Below, in pieces: positions 18,587-27,772 of a stretch of 64,000 bases of DNA. A program made the position numbers and the translations under genes. Where the stretch lies: the NCBI GenBank assembly GCA_964521285.1, contig CAZFQS010000004.1, positions 124,001 to 188,000 on the forward strand. Direction: 5' to 3'. This stretch comes from G020354785 sp964521285. Its GTDB lineage: Bacteria; Bacteroidota; Bacteroidia; Bacteroidales; UBA10428. The notes under the pieces are model-generated. The model was not told where the DNA came from and searched no databases. It saw only the letters and a list, made by a program, of their open reading frames with translations. How positions within the stretch are numbered: the stretch's first letter is position 1; each line of letters starts with the position of its first letter.

Positions 18587-19717
18587 TTAAAACCTTATTA
18601 TATTAATAACCCTGTTATTATTAAGATACTTCCTGATTATACTCTGTATATCTTTGTTATCGTCATATTTACTAATATAATCATTAAACAAATCAGGATG
18701 AGATATCTGTATGTTCCTTTCAATAAAACCGAAACCTGCATATTTACCGCTTTCAATTTTTACTATTGAATATTCGTCGAAATTCCTTCCTTTATCAATT
18801 ATTATTATATTATTATTATTATCTATATCAGAGCTTATATAACCTTTTTTATCTTTACTTTGATAAAGTTCGTTTTGATATAAAGCTCTTCGCTGGCTAC
18901 GGTTATAGCGGGGCTTTTTATTCCTGATTTCCTCAGATTCCTTTAAAAGGGCAATAAGTTCACTACCTGTTAGTTCATAACTGATATCTGCAATCTCCTG
19001 GCACATCCTGATGGCTTTTTTGCTTCTATTGTTTTTAATGTGAGCAATAACACGGGATTTTATATTCTTGCTTTTACCAATATAAATGAGCTCCTGCTGA
19101 TCGTTATAGAAATAATACAGGCCGGCTTCTTCAGGTAGGTTTCTTAGCAAATCAAAATTCATATCAGGATGCAAATCGTTTTTTAATATTCCCTTGATAT
19201 TGAAAAGATCTAATCCATTTGTGTTATTCAGGTCCATTAATATATCAAATAATCTGGCTGTTGCCTTGGCATCACCGGCAGCCCGATGTCTGTCATTTAT
19301 TTCTATACCCAGCTCATTACATAAGGTGCCAAGACTGTATGATTTAAGTCCGGGTATTAGTTTTCTGCTGAGCTTAACGGTACAAAGATGTTCCCGCTGA
19401 AATTTGTACCCGAGACTTCTGAATTCACTGCGTATAAAACTGTAATCAAAACTTGAATTATGTGCTACAAAAGTTTTATGCTCTGTAAGTTCAACAATTG
19501 CACGTGCTACCTCATAAAACTTAGGTGCATCAGCTACCATTTCATTGGTAATTCCTGTTAATGCTGTAATATGATAAGGAATATTTCTTTCAGGATTTAT
19601 GAGTGTAATAAACTCATCTGTAATTTTTTGACCATCATGAATAATAATTGCTATCTCGGTAATTTTATCAGTAACCGGACTGCCTCCTGTGGTTTCTATA
19701 TCAACTATAGCATACAT
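18587..19717 (-). CDS. DEDDh 3'-5' exonuclease fused to GIY-YIG nuclease domain
   Basis: This is a 376-residue two-domain nuclease. Residues 1-170 are a DnaQ-like exonuclease: IVDIETTGG (Exo I), HNSSFDYSFI (Exo II) and HRAAGDAKATARL (Exo III with His and Asp). Residues about 205-285 are a GIY-YIG domain as in UvrC: GLYYFYNDQQELIYIGKSKN. The arrangement is widespread in Bacteroidota and resembles Cho/UvrC-like proteins fused to the polymerase III epsilon fold; a role in DNA repair or end trimming is inferred. A poly-Asn/Ile stretch (DIDNNNNIIIID) from an ATT/AAT repeat near 18797-18824 lies in the C-terminal part. Confidence 0.88.
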   Translation of the reverse strand: MYAIVDIETTGGSPVTDKITEIAIIIHDGQKITDEFITLINPERNIPYHITALTGITNEMVADAPKFYEVARAIVELTEHKTFVAHNSSFDYSFIRSEFRSLGYKFQREHLCTVKLSRKLIPGLKSYSLGTLCNELGIEINDRHRAAGDAKATARLFDILMDLNNTNGLDLFNIKGILKNDLHPDMNFDLLRNLPEEAGLYYFYNDQQELIYIGKSKNIKSRVIAHIKNNRSKKAIRMCQEIADISYELTGSELIALLKESEEIRNKKPRYNRSQRRALYQNELYQSKDKKGYISSDIDNNNNIIIIDKGRNFDEYSIVKIESGKYAGFGFIERNIQISHPDLFNDYISKYDDNKDIQSIIRKYLNNNRVINIIRF

Positions 19718-19795
19718 GACAATGTAAAAGTAAAAATTTAATCACAAAATTTAGCAGTTCATAATTAAGTATTCTTAAAACCAATGTTTTAATTA

Positions 19796-19817
19796 TTACG
19801 TATATAAACTATATTTG
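19796..19817 (+). promoter_or_regulatory. Candidate promoter and shared motif of CotH/LTD gene 2
   Basis: The 13-bp TTACGTATATAAA (19796-19808) shared with the region before the first CotH gene is followed at once by TATATTTG (19810-19817), an exact match to the Bacteroidota -7 element TAnnTTTG. The leader to the start at 19959 would be about 135 nt. No clear -33 TTTG is seen. Confidence 0.45.
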
Positions 19818-19958
19818 CAGTCTTTCATCTATCAGATAGTATTTACAAATCAGGAATAATTGCTATATTTTAAATACTGCATAAGCATTTACTGTTAGTC
19901 TGTTTATATGCACATATTAAACAGGTCTGATACAAAGAATATTTGATAAAGGTATTAT

Positions 19959-22900
19959 ATGATTAAAAAGCCGGAATATATCACAGGCAACATTAAAATT
20001 TTAAGAAACTTATTATTGATATTGTTTTTATGTATTGAAACTGTTGTTTTTCCCCAGGAACTGGTAATTAATGAAATTATGCCTTCAAATACATCTGCCA
20101 TAGCTGATGAAGACGGTGATTTCAGTGACTGGCTGGAGATATATAACTACGGTGCGGTTCCGGTAAACCTGAATGGTTATGGATTATCTGATGACAGGTC
20201 TCTGCCATATATGTGGGTCTTTCCGGATATAACACTGGAACCTGATAATTACATGCTTGTATTTGCCTCTGATAAAGATCGTGCCAATATCCCTGCAGAC
20301 TATAATACACTAGTCGACTGGGGTGACCAGTGGAAATACCATTTTGTTGAAAGTCAGCCTCCTGCTGACTGGAATGAAATTGGTTTTGATGATACAGGAT
20401 GGCCCACAGGTCCGAGTGGCTTTGGCTATGGTGACGGCGATGATGCCACTGTGATTGAAAAGGCAAGAACAATATATTTAAGAAAGACATTTGATATTAG
20501 CGATGCATCAGGGATTACATCAGCATTACTGCATATGGATTATGATGATGGTTTTGTAGCTTATATTAACGGAACGGAAATAACACGTGTTGCCATGGGA
20601 GAACCGGGCAGTCCTACATACTGGGATGTTTTTGCTGATTATGACCATGAAGCACTGATTTATACAGGAGGGAGTCCTGAGAGGTTTAATATTGATCTTA
20701 GTGGAAATTTATTGCAGGATGGAACAAATGTTCTGGCAATAGAAGTACATAATATTTCAGAAACATCTTCGGATCTGACTGCAATACCATTCCTTACAGT
20801 TGGGGGTCCCGGTATTACGGGGGGCTATGTACCCGAAATTCTCAACATGGACAAACAATCGTATTTACACACGAACTTTAAAATCAAATCTGAGGGTGAT
20901 ACATTAATATTAACAAGTTCAGGAGGACAAACGATTGACGAAATATTTACCGATACTATTACTGCAGATATCTCCAGGGGCAGAAAACCTGACGGAACTG
21001 ATGAATGGTATTATTTTGATGAACCAACACCCGGCGCCCCAAACACAACATTTGCATATAGTGAAGTAACCCATTCCCTCCCTGTCGTTTCTCATCCCGG
21101 TGGACTTTACTCCGGTACATTTAATCTTACAATGACATCAGACAACCAGAATGATACAATATATTATACATTTGACGGTTCAGTACCGGATAAAAATTCA
21201 TATATATATACTGCTCCCATTAATATATCCGGCACTACAATGCTAAGAGCAAGGATAATCAGAAGTAATGAAATATCTGCTGCTGTTCTGAGTTGTACAT
21301 ATATATTTTTAGAAAGAGAAAGTAACCTCCCTGTAATATCTCTTTTTACAGACCCTTACAACTTATGGGATGTGGATTATGGAATATATGTAATGGGAAA
21401 TAATGCATCCTCAGAATTTCCGTATTTTGGCGCAAATTTCTGGGAAGACTGGGAAAGGCCTGCCCATGTCGAACTTTACGAACCTGACGGCACACAGGGT
21501 TTCTCAATTGATGCCGGCATAAAAATATTCGGGGGATGGAGCAGAGGATTTGATCAGAAATCAATATCAGTGTTTGCACGAAGAAAATACGGGTATCCAA
21601 ATATAAATTACACTGTTTTTAAAGAAAAAGCAATTTCCGGGTTTGAAGCCCTTGTTTTCAGAAACTCAGGAAACGACTGGATGAACACCATGTTCAGAGA
21701 TGGTATGATGACAAGTCTTGTAAGAGACCTTGGTATAGACGTACAGGCATTCCGCCCTGCTGTTCTGTTTCTTAACGGTGAATACTGGGGTATTCATAAT
21801 ATCAGGGAAAAAGTAAATGAACATTTTGTTGCTTCAAACCATAATATCGACGCTGACAGCCTTGAATTGCTTGAAAATAACGGTGTGCCAATTATAGGGA
21901 GCCCTCAACACTATTCTGATATGATAGATTTTGTTTCGAACAATAGTCTGGCTGCCACAAACAACTATGAATATGTAAAAACACTGATGAATGTTGATAA
22001 TTTTATTAAATACGAGTTTTCACAGATATATTTCAATAACACTGACTGGCCGGGAAATAATATAAAATTCTGGCGCTCGGTAAATAATGAAGGCAAGTGG
22101 CACTGGATAATGTTTGACACTGATTTCGGTTTTGGTATATGGAATACTGAGGACTATAATGATAATACCTTAGCGTTTGCCCTTGAGCCAAATGGAGGTG
22201 GATGGCCAAATCCCTCATGGTCAACACTCCTGCTCAGAAGGCTTATAGAAAACCAGTCATTCAGAAACAGTTTTATAAACCAGTTTGCTGATCATCTTAA
22301 TACTACTTTTCAGCCAGACGCTGTTATTGTTCATATAAACAGTATTACCGACATTATTGATTCTGAAATATCTTATCATTATCCACTTTATGGTGAAAAT
22401 AAAGGAAACTGGGAATATGATGTGGAAAGAATGAAAACATGGGCACAAAACAGGATTTCGCCGGTCAGAAATCACATTAAAAGTCAGTTTTCTCTTCCGG
22501 GTTCTAAAAATATTACGGTAAATACTCAACCCCAGGGATCCGGACAAATAAAGGTAAATACTATCTATCCCGGGTTTTACCCCTGGAGCGGAGTCTATTT
22601 TACTGACGTGCCAATAGAGCTTAAAGCAATTGCCAAAGAGGGATACCGTTTTACAGGATGGACAGGAGATATTGTTTCGGAAGATACTTTAATTTCAGTT
22701 AATCCGACTGCCAACTTCAGTTTTACGGCACAGTTTGAAAAAGACTTTTCAACACTAAAACCTGTTATATTTAATGAGATTAATTATAATTCACATCCGT
22801 CATTCAATACCGGGGACTGGGTGGAACTATATAACCGTGGTGAACAGACAATAGATATATCAGGCTGGATCTTTAAAGATTCGGAAGAGGTTCATATCTA

Positions 22901-23546
22901 TATAATCCCTTCAGGTACCGTTCTATCACCCGGGGAGTATATTGTGCTGTGCAGAGATATGGCTGCTTTTGCCACATATTATCCGGGTATTACCAACCGT
23001 GAAGGAAACTTCAACTTCGGTCTGAGCACTGAGGGTGAATGTATACGCCTGTATAATAGTTACGGTGAGCTGGAAGATTCAGTATGTTACGGCATATCTT
23101 TACCGTGGCCGTCAGAACCATGCGGACACGGACCTACTTTGGAACTAATTGATCCCTTTCTTGATAATACTCTTGCAACAAGCTGGAGAGCTTCTGTTTC
23201 AAATGGGTCACCAGGTACAATTAACAGTATGATTGTAGATATACCGGAAATTACGGCTTCAACAGCTTACAAAGAGAGACCGGTAAAAGTATACCCGAAT
23301 CCGTTTAGTGTGACGCTGAACATATTTTTCAGTATGAGTTATGACGATGAAGCTAAAATATCAGTCTATAATATAAATGGCGAGTTGAAGCATATAATAA
23401 AATATTCGGGTAATTATGAGGGGGTACATAATATAAGCTGGGACGGGACTGATAAGTATGGAAACAAACTGCCAGACGGGTTGTATCTTATAAGAATTGA
23501 AACCAGGTATTACCAATCTGCTGAAAAAGTCTTATTCCTTAAATAA
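19959..23546 (+). CDS. CotH-kinase-like, lamin-tail-domain T9SS surface protein (paralogue 2)
   Basis: This 1195-residue paralogue of the 10669 protein has a signal anchor (hydrophobic 18-32). A lamin tail domain begins at ELVINEIMPSNTSAIADEDG (about 35); a galactose-binding-like domain (about 110-285, DYDDGFVAYINGTEI) is inserted inside it, and the lamin tail resumes at SYLHTNFKIKSEGD. Then come a chitobiase-C-like domain (about 365-445), a CotH-like domain (about 450-840; FGGWSRGFDQKSISVFAR, FLNGEYWGIHNIREKVN, HWIMFDTDFGFG), a Big/InlB-like repeat (about 850-920), a second lamin tail domain (about 930-1085) and a T9SS sorting domain (about 1105-1195, YPNPFSV). Surface display is expected; enzymatic activity is unproven. 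Confidence 0.88.
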   Translation: MIKKPEYITGNIKILRNLLLILFLCIETVVFPQELVINEIMPSNTSAIADEDGDFSDWLEIYNYGAVPVNLNGYGLSDDRSLPYMWVFPDITLEPDNYMLVFASDKDRANIPADYNTLVDWGDQWKYHFVESQPPADWNEIGFDDTGWPTGPSGFGYGDGDDATVIEKARTIYLRKTFDISDASGITSALLHMDYDDGFVAYINGTEITRVAMGEPGSPTYWDVFADYDHEALIYTGGSPERFNIDLSGNLLQDGTNVLAIEVHNISETSSDLTAIPFLTVGGPGITGGYVPEILNMDKQSYLHTNFKIKSEGDTLILTSSGGQTIDEIFTDTITADISRGRKPDGTDEWYYFDEPTPGAPNTTFAYSEVTHSLPVVSHPGGLYSGTFNLTMTSDNQNDTIYYTFDGSVPDKNSYIYTAPINISGTTMLRARIIRSNEISAAVLSCTYIFLERESNLPVISLFTDPYNLWDVDYGIYVMGNNASSEFPYFGANFWEDWERPAHVELYEPDGTQGFSIDAGIKIFGGWSRGFDQKSISVFARRKYGYPNINYTVFKEKAISGFEALVFRNSGNDWMNTMFRDGMMTSLVRDLGIDVQAFRPAVLFLNGEYWGIHNIREKVNEHFVASNHNIDADSLELLENNGVPIIGSPQHYSDMIDFVSNNSLAATNNYEYVKTLMNVDNFIKYEFSQIYFNNTDWPGNNIKFWRSVNNEGKWHWIMFDTDFGFGIWNTEDYNDNTLAFALEPNGGGWPNPSWSTLLLRRLIENQSFRNSFINQFADHLNTTFQPDAVIVHINSITDIIDSEISYHYPLYGENKGNWEYDVERMKTWAQNRISPVRNHIKSQFSLPGSKNITVNTQPQGSGQIKVNTIYPGFYPWSGVYFTDVPIELKAIAKEGYRFTGWTGDIVSEDTLISVNPTANFSFTAQFEKDFSTLKPVIFNEINYNSHPSFNTGDWVELYNRGEQTIDISGWIFKDSEEVHIYIIPSGTVLSPGEYIVLCRDMAAFATYYPGITNREGNFNFGLSTEGECIRLYNSYGELEDSVCYGISLPWPSEPCGHGPTLELIDPFLDNTLATSWRASVSNGSPGTINSMIVDIPEITASTAYKERPVKVYPNPFSVTLNIFFSMSYDDEAKISVYNINGELKHIIKYSGNYEGVHNISWDGTDKYGNKLPDGLYLIRIETRYYQSAEKVLFLK

Positions 23547-23667
23547 ATATTGAAATTAAACTGGCATTAAAATTGATAAGAATTATATACAGAAGTAAAT
23601 TAAATGTTTTTATTTATTATTTTAGGCTTTTGGAAATGGATTTAATCATGATTAACTTCCAGGTGAA

Positions 23668-24411
23668 ATGAAATCATATATTAATTTATTCTTAACAGGA
23701 CTGCTCGTAATTAGTTTATTTTCCTGCACAAAAGATGAAGGTGTTGGTGGAAAAGCAACCATCAGGGGAAAGGTTATTGTTCAGGATTATAATGATGATT
23801 TTTCCATAATGCTTTCTGAATACAATGCTGCGGAAGAAGATGTATATATTATTTATGGTAAAGATAAAACATTTGGAGACCAGGTGGAAACCAATTATGA
23901 CGGCACTTTTGAGTTTAGCTATCTCCTTCCCGGAGATTATTCTATATTTATATATTCAGAAGACAGTTCAGTAAATCTATTATATGACACAGTAGTTATT
24001 AAGAATATAACAATATCTAAAAAGGACGATATAATTGATGCCGGGACATTTGTTAAAATTAACGCCCTGGATTTTGACGAAGGAAATTCATCCATAAGCG
24101 GTAGGATATACCTTGTTAATTATGACCAGAGCACAATCTGCACTGAGTATCCTGTATCTGATACCTCGTTTGCCCAGGAACAGGAGGTATATATTGTCTA
24201 TGGTTCTCATGAATTTTATGATGACAGGATAAGAACCCATTATGACGGGACATATAAATTTAGTCATCTCATTAAAGGTATATATAAGGTCTATACCTAT
24301 TCTGAAGACATATCAGGTGCAACCCAGATGATTCCTGTAATCAGGCAGGTAGAGATTACAAAGGAAAATCAGCATATAATTATTGATGATATATATATTG
24401 AAAAAATATGA
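23668..24411 (+). CDS. Lipoprotein with two carboxypeptidase-regulatory-like repeats
   Basis: This 247-residue lipoprotein has its lipobox at LFSC, with the Cys at residue 20. The mature part is a tandem duplication of a beta-sandwich (carboxypeptidase regulatory-like/prealbumin-like) domain. Compare EDVYIIYGKDKTFGD, TNYDGTFEFSYLLPGDYSIF and YSEDSS with QEVYIVYGSHEFYDD, THYDGTYKFSHLIKGIYKVY and YSEDIS. Such domains are structural or adhesive and no catalytic site is visible. Its stop codon overlaps the next start (ATGA), so the two are translated together. It follows the T9SS CotH protein by 120 bp and may belong with it. Confidence 0.8.
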   Translation: MKSYINLFLTGLLVISLFSCTKDEGVGGKATIRGKVIVQDYNDDFSIMLSEYNAAEEDVYIIYGKDKTFGDQVETNYDGTFEFSYLLPGDYSIFIYSEDSSVNLLYDTVVIKNITISKKDDIIDAGTFVKINALDFDEGNSSISGRIYLVNYDQSTICTEYPVSDTSFAQEQEVYIVYGSHEFYDDRIRTHYDGTYKFSHLIKGIYKVYTYSEDISGATQMIPVIRQVEITKENQHIIIDDIYIEKI

Positions 24412-24908
24412 TGAAAATGAAAGTAATAGTAACAATCAGTCTTATTATTTGTCTAATTGGAGATAATCTGTATTCACAAAGCAGGAATGAAGTAAGAGAC
24501 CTGGATATAGTTTCCGTTACAGAAGTTGAAGTTGACTATGAAGACAGTAACGGAAAGGAAATTATGAGATTTAAAACCTTTTACGATGAGAGGGGTAACG
24601 TAATAAAAGAAATGGACTATGATAAAAGCGGCAAGCTGACCGAAATAATCATTTACGAATATGATGTAGACGATAATAAAATAAAGGAAGTTCATTACAA
24701 GTCCAATAATAAGGTATTCAAAACCAATACATATAGTTATAAAAAGGGACTGCTAACTGAACGCAAGGAATATGATGAAAATAACAGGCTCATATCAAGG
24801 AATACATATAAATATGAAGACGGACTGAGAACAGAGCGCGACGAATATGATGAAAGCAACAGGCTTATAGAAAAGAAAAAGTATATATATGAATTTAAAG
24901 CCAAATAG
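24408..24908 (+). CDS. Exported YD-repeat-like small protein
   Basis: This 166-residue protein has a signal peptide (about 1-24, ending LYSQ). The mature part is a tandem of roughly 20-22-residue units rich in Tyr, Asp, Arg and Lys (YDERGNVIKEMDYD, YDENNRLISRNTYKYEDG, YDESNRLIEKKKYIYE). The pattern resembles the YD repeats of RHS proteins and the MORN-like antidote repeats, which make an elongated beta-sheet. It is coupled to the preceding lipoprotein by a 4-bp overlap. Binding partner unknown. Confidence 0.75.
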   Translation: MMKMKVIVTISLIICLIGDNLYSQSRNEVRDLDIVSVTEVEVDYEDSNGKEIMRFKTFYDERGNVIKEMDYDKSGKLTEIIIYEYDVDDNKIKEVHYKSNNKVFKTNTYSYKKGLLTERKEYDENNRLISRNTYKYEDGLRTERDEYDESNRLIEKKKYIYEFKAK

Positions 24909-24922
24909 TGTATAAGGGAAGG

Positions 24923-27130
24923 CTAAACATTCAGGCTTTCATTCCTGCTGACATCAATAACACCTTTTACTTCAGACAATCTGGATATTAATAGTTCCAG
25001 ATGCTTTAAATCCCTGACCGTTATTACTAATTTTCCTTCAAACAAACCATCTTCATTATCCATTGATATCGAACGAAGGTTTACCTTTAAATCTTTGGAA
25101 AGAACACGTGAAATACCATCCAGAATACCTGGCTCATCTTCTCCGCTAATCTTTATTTCCACAGTAAATAATAAATCTTCTGCACCTTTGGTCCATTTTG
25201 CCTTTACTACCCTGTAATCAAATTTTGTCAGTAATTGTGCAGCATTGGGACAATTTGACCTGTGTATTTTTATTCCCTCACCAACTGTAACAAATCCGAA
25301 TATATCGTCGCCGGGAATAGGATTACAGCATTTGGCAAGCTTGTAATCTATACTACCTAATTTCTCATCAATTATCAGGTAATCCCCGGCAGTACCAACA
25401 GCTGTCTTGTTGTCCTGCTTCTGCTTGTGCTCATGCAAAACCGGTTTCTCTTTACCTGGTTTTTCTTCGCCTGTCAGATATTCTTTTATTTCTGCCAGTT
25501 CTATATTTTCTGAGAATATCTGATAATACAAATCCTGTGAGTTTTTGAATCCGTATTTCCTGAGAAGATTCCTTACATTATCATCTGTAAAAGGTACTTT
25601 CCAGTTCTTAAATCTTCTTTTTAATATTTCTTTACCACTCTCTGCTGCTTTAAATATTTCTTCATTTAATTTTTGTCTGATTTTGGATTTGGCTTTTGAT
25701 GTCACAACGAAGTTCAGCCAGTCTATTTTGGGAGATTGATTTTTGGAAGTACTGATTTCAACTTTTTCACCATTATTAAGTTTATAGCGAATTGGTACCG
25801 CCCTTCCGTTAACTTTAGCCCCAACACATGTCGCCCCAATATCTGAGTGTATATCATATGCAAAATCAAGGACAGTTGATCCTGCAGGAAATTTTTTCAA
25901 CTCTCCCTTTGGTGTAAAAACGAAAATTTCTTTGGAGTATAAACTAAGCTTGAAATCATCAATAAATTCAACAGCATCATGTTCCGGGGCTTCAAGTATT
26001 TCCCTTACTTTAACCAGCCATTCTTCAAGACCCTGTTCGCTTTCCAGACTCTTATATTTCCAATGGGCAGCAAAACCCTTCTCTGCGATTTCATTCATCC
26101 TTTCTGTCCTTATTTGTATTTCCACCCAGCGACCCTCCTGACCAATTACTGTTGTGTGCAATGATTCATATCCATTTGTTTTGGGAACTGATATCCAATC
26201 ACGTAATCTTAAGGGATTGGGCTGATATAAATCAGTAACAACAGAGTATACCTGCCAGCAATCTGATTTTTCCCTCTTCAATTCACTATCAATGACTATT
26301 CTTATTGCAAACAAATCATATATATCCTCAAATTCAATCATCTTTGTATTCATCTTATTCCAAATGGAATAAATTGACTTAGGCCTCCCTTTAATATCAA
26401 ATTTAAAACCCTGCTTTTCAAGTTCCAGTTTTATTGGTTTAATAAAGTCACTTATAAACTGGCTCCTTGCTTTCATATTTTCTGACAGTTTCCTGGCAAT
26501 AATATCATAGGTCTTTCTGTCAGTATATTTAAGTGACAAATCTTCCATTTCTGATTTAATAAGGTACAGGCCCAGACGATGAGCCAGAGGAGCATATAAA
26601 TATGATGATTCAGAAGCAATTTTTATTTGGGATTCACGTGAAAGATTCTTCATTTCCCTCATTATCTGCAACTGCTCAGCCAGCTTTATAAGTATTACCC
26701 TGACATCTTTTGCCAGGTTGAGCAAAAGTTTTCTGAAATTTTCTGCCTGTGATGATTCTGTTGAAGTGTCGAGATAATTAATCTTCTCCAGCCCTCTCGT
26801 AATTGTTATAATAACATTTCCGAATTCTTTTTCTATTTCCTTGTGGGACAGTCTGCCCTGTTGCAGGGCTATATTTAAAAATATGCTGATAACTGAAAAA
26901 GCTCCCAGACCTATTTCCTTTACTACTATCAAAGCCGTTTCAAGTGTTGTTATTGCAGCATATCTTTCCGTAATATCCTTTTTACATGATAATTCTGATA
27001 TTAAAAGATTAAAGGCTTTATCAATAATTTTCGTGTCAGCAGGGTCCTTTGAAATACTAATCTCTTTTAATAACAGTCCGTATTTATTTAAAATATCTTT
27101 TCGAATATTTACGGGATAATCCTTAAGCAT
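24923..27130 (-). CDS. relA: RelA/SpoT-family (p)ppGpp synthetase with degenerate hydrolase domain
   Basis: This 735-residue RSH protein has an N-terminal HD-like region (about 25-190), synthetase (about 225-365), TGS (about 400-460), a Cys-containing domain (KCCNPIPGD and HRSNC, about 605-640) and an ACT domain (about 655-735). The synthetase keeps RPKSIYSIWNKM, YDLFAIR with Asp272, RLRDWISVPKTNGYESLHTT and Glu337 in VEIQIRT. In the hydrolase region the HD-box that normally reads LLHDxxED is FLNIALQQ (84-91), and the family ADRLHNM is AEQLQIM (151-157), so metal-binding residues are lost. It should make the alarmone but not degrade it; a second, bifunctional homologue is expected elsewhere. 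Named by activity class, not close orthology to the E. coli gene. Confidence 0.88.
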   Translation of the reverse strand: MLKDYPVNIRKDILNKYGLLLKEISISKDPADTKIIDKAFNLLISELSCKKDITERYAAITTLETALIVVKEIGLGAFSVISIFLNIALQQGRLSHKEIEKEFGNVIITITRGLEKINYLDTSTESSQAENFRKLLLNLAKDVRVILIKLAEQLQIMREMKNLSRESQIKIASESSYLYAPLAHRLGLYLIKSEMEDLSLKYTDRKTYDIIARKLSENMKARSQFISDFIKPIKLELEKQGFKFDIKGRPKSIYSIWNKMNTKMIEFEDIYDLFAIRIVIDSELKREKSDCWQVYSVVTDLYQPNPLRLRDWISVPKTNGYESLHTTVIGQEGRWVEIQIRTERMNEIAEKGFAAHWKYKSLESEQGLEEWLVKVREILEAPEHDAVEFIDDFKLSLYSKEIFVFTPKGELKKFPAGSTVLDFAYDIHSDIGATCVGAKVNGRAVPIRYKLNNGEKVEISTSKNQSPKIDWLNFVVTSKAKSKIRQKLNEEIFKAAESGKEILKRRFKNWKVPFTDDNVRNLLRKYGFKNSQDLYYQIFSENIELAEIKEYLTGEEKPGKEKPVLHEHKQKQDNKTAVGTAGDYLIIDEKLGSIDYKLAKCCNPIPGDDIFGFVTVGEGIKIHRSNCPNAAQLLTKFDYRVVKAKWTKGAEDLLFTVEIKISGEDEPGILDGISRVLSKDLKVNLRSISMDNEDGLFEGKLVITVRDLKHLELLISRLSEVKGVIDVSRNESLNV

Positions 27131-27177
27131 TATTAATAATTATAATATAAGCAGCTTGTTTAATTATATTAATAATG

Positions 27178-27185
27178 CAAAGATA
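27178..27185 (-). promoter_or_regulatory. Candidate -7 element for relA
   Basis: On the minus strand this reads TATCTTTG, matching TAnnTTTG, 48 bp before the start codon. A well-spaced -33 element is not evident; the tandem repeat at 27210-27246 lies just upstream. Confidence 0.35.
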
Positions 27186-27209
27186 GGCAATTGATAATTT
27201 ATTGATTTG

Positions 27210-27246
27210 GCAATAGAGCAATAGAGCAATATAACAATAGAACAAT
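27210..27246. repeat. 8-bp tandem repeat (about 4.6 copies)
   Basis: GCAATAGA, GCAATAGA, GCAATATA, ACAATAGA and ACAAT in direct succession. It lies between the 3' end of the DUF4252 gene and the candidate relA promoter. Such short repeats can change copy number by slippage. Confidence 0.8.
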
Positions 27247-27762
27247 TTATTTCATCTTCTCCAGTTTCTCCATACCTTCAATATTCAATGATTTGGTAAT
27301 TTTTGCAATATTTTTCATATCTATGTCTCCCTGAATGCTAATCATAACACTCTCATCCGGACTACCAACAAGAAGCAATAGCTCAACTACCTTATTATCT
27401 TTCTCCCGTACTAAAAACCTGACATTCTCATCTTTTTCCTTTATAACCATCAGTTCTTTATACTCTTCCTGAGGAAGATTTTTCATTACTTCATCATACA
27501 AATTTATACTTGTTTTGGTTTCAGGATCATCATCGGTAGCAAGAATTTTTATACTGTTTAATCTGCTTATTGCTTCCTGCATCTCATCACTTACATCATT
27601 ATTCTCCACATCCTTAAACAGATCAAACATATATTTTGTTATATAAACAGTAGTAAAACCCTCTGCTCCCGAATACTTGTCAAAAACTTTATCGGCGGGA
27701 GACTGCGACCACAAATTAATCGCAACTATCGCCAATACGTAAAAAATTATTATCTTTTTCAT
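27247..27762 (-). CDS. DUF4252 domain-containing exported protein
   Basis: This 171-residue protein has a signal peptide (about 1-20, ending LWSQ) followed by the DUF4252 pattern: VFDKYSGAEGFTTVYITKYM, an acidic middle, then VRFLVREKDNKVVELLLLVG and VMISIQGDIDMKNI. The function of DUF4252 is unknown; the genes often accompany ECF sigma/anti-sigma pairs in Bacteroidota, as here (last gene of sigma, anti-sigma, DUF4252, with 10 bp between the last two). It is a paralogue of the 28934 protein, sharing the AEGFTTV core. Presumably periplasmic. Confidence 0.85.
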   Translation of the reverse strand: MKKIIIFYVLAIVAINLWSQSPADKVFDKYSGAEGFTTVYITKYMFDLFKDVENNDVSDEMQEAISRLNSIKILATDDDPETKTSINLYDEVMKNLPQEEYKELMVIKEKDENVRFLVREKDNKVVELLLLVGSPDESVMISIQGDIDMKNIAKITKSLNIEGMEKLEKMK

Positions 27763-27772
27763 GATTAATGGT

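Noticed and set aside
18797..18824. ATT/AAT microsatellite in the exonuclease/GIY-YIG gene as a phase-variation switch
   Set aside because: The unit is three bases, so slippage would add or remove residues without shifting the frame.
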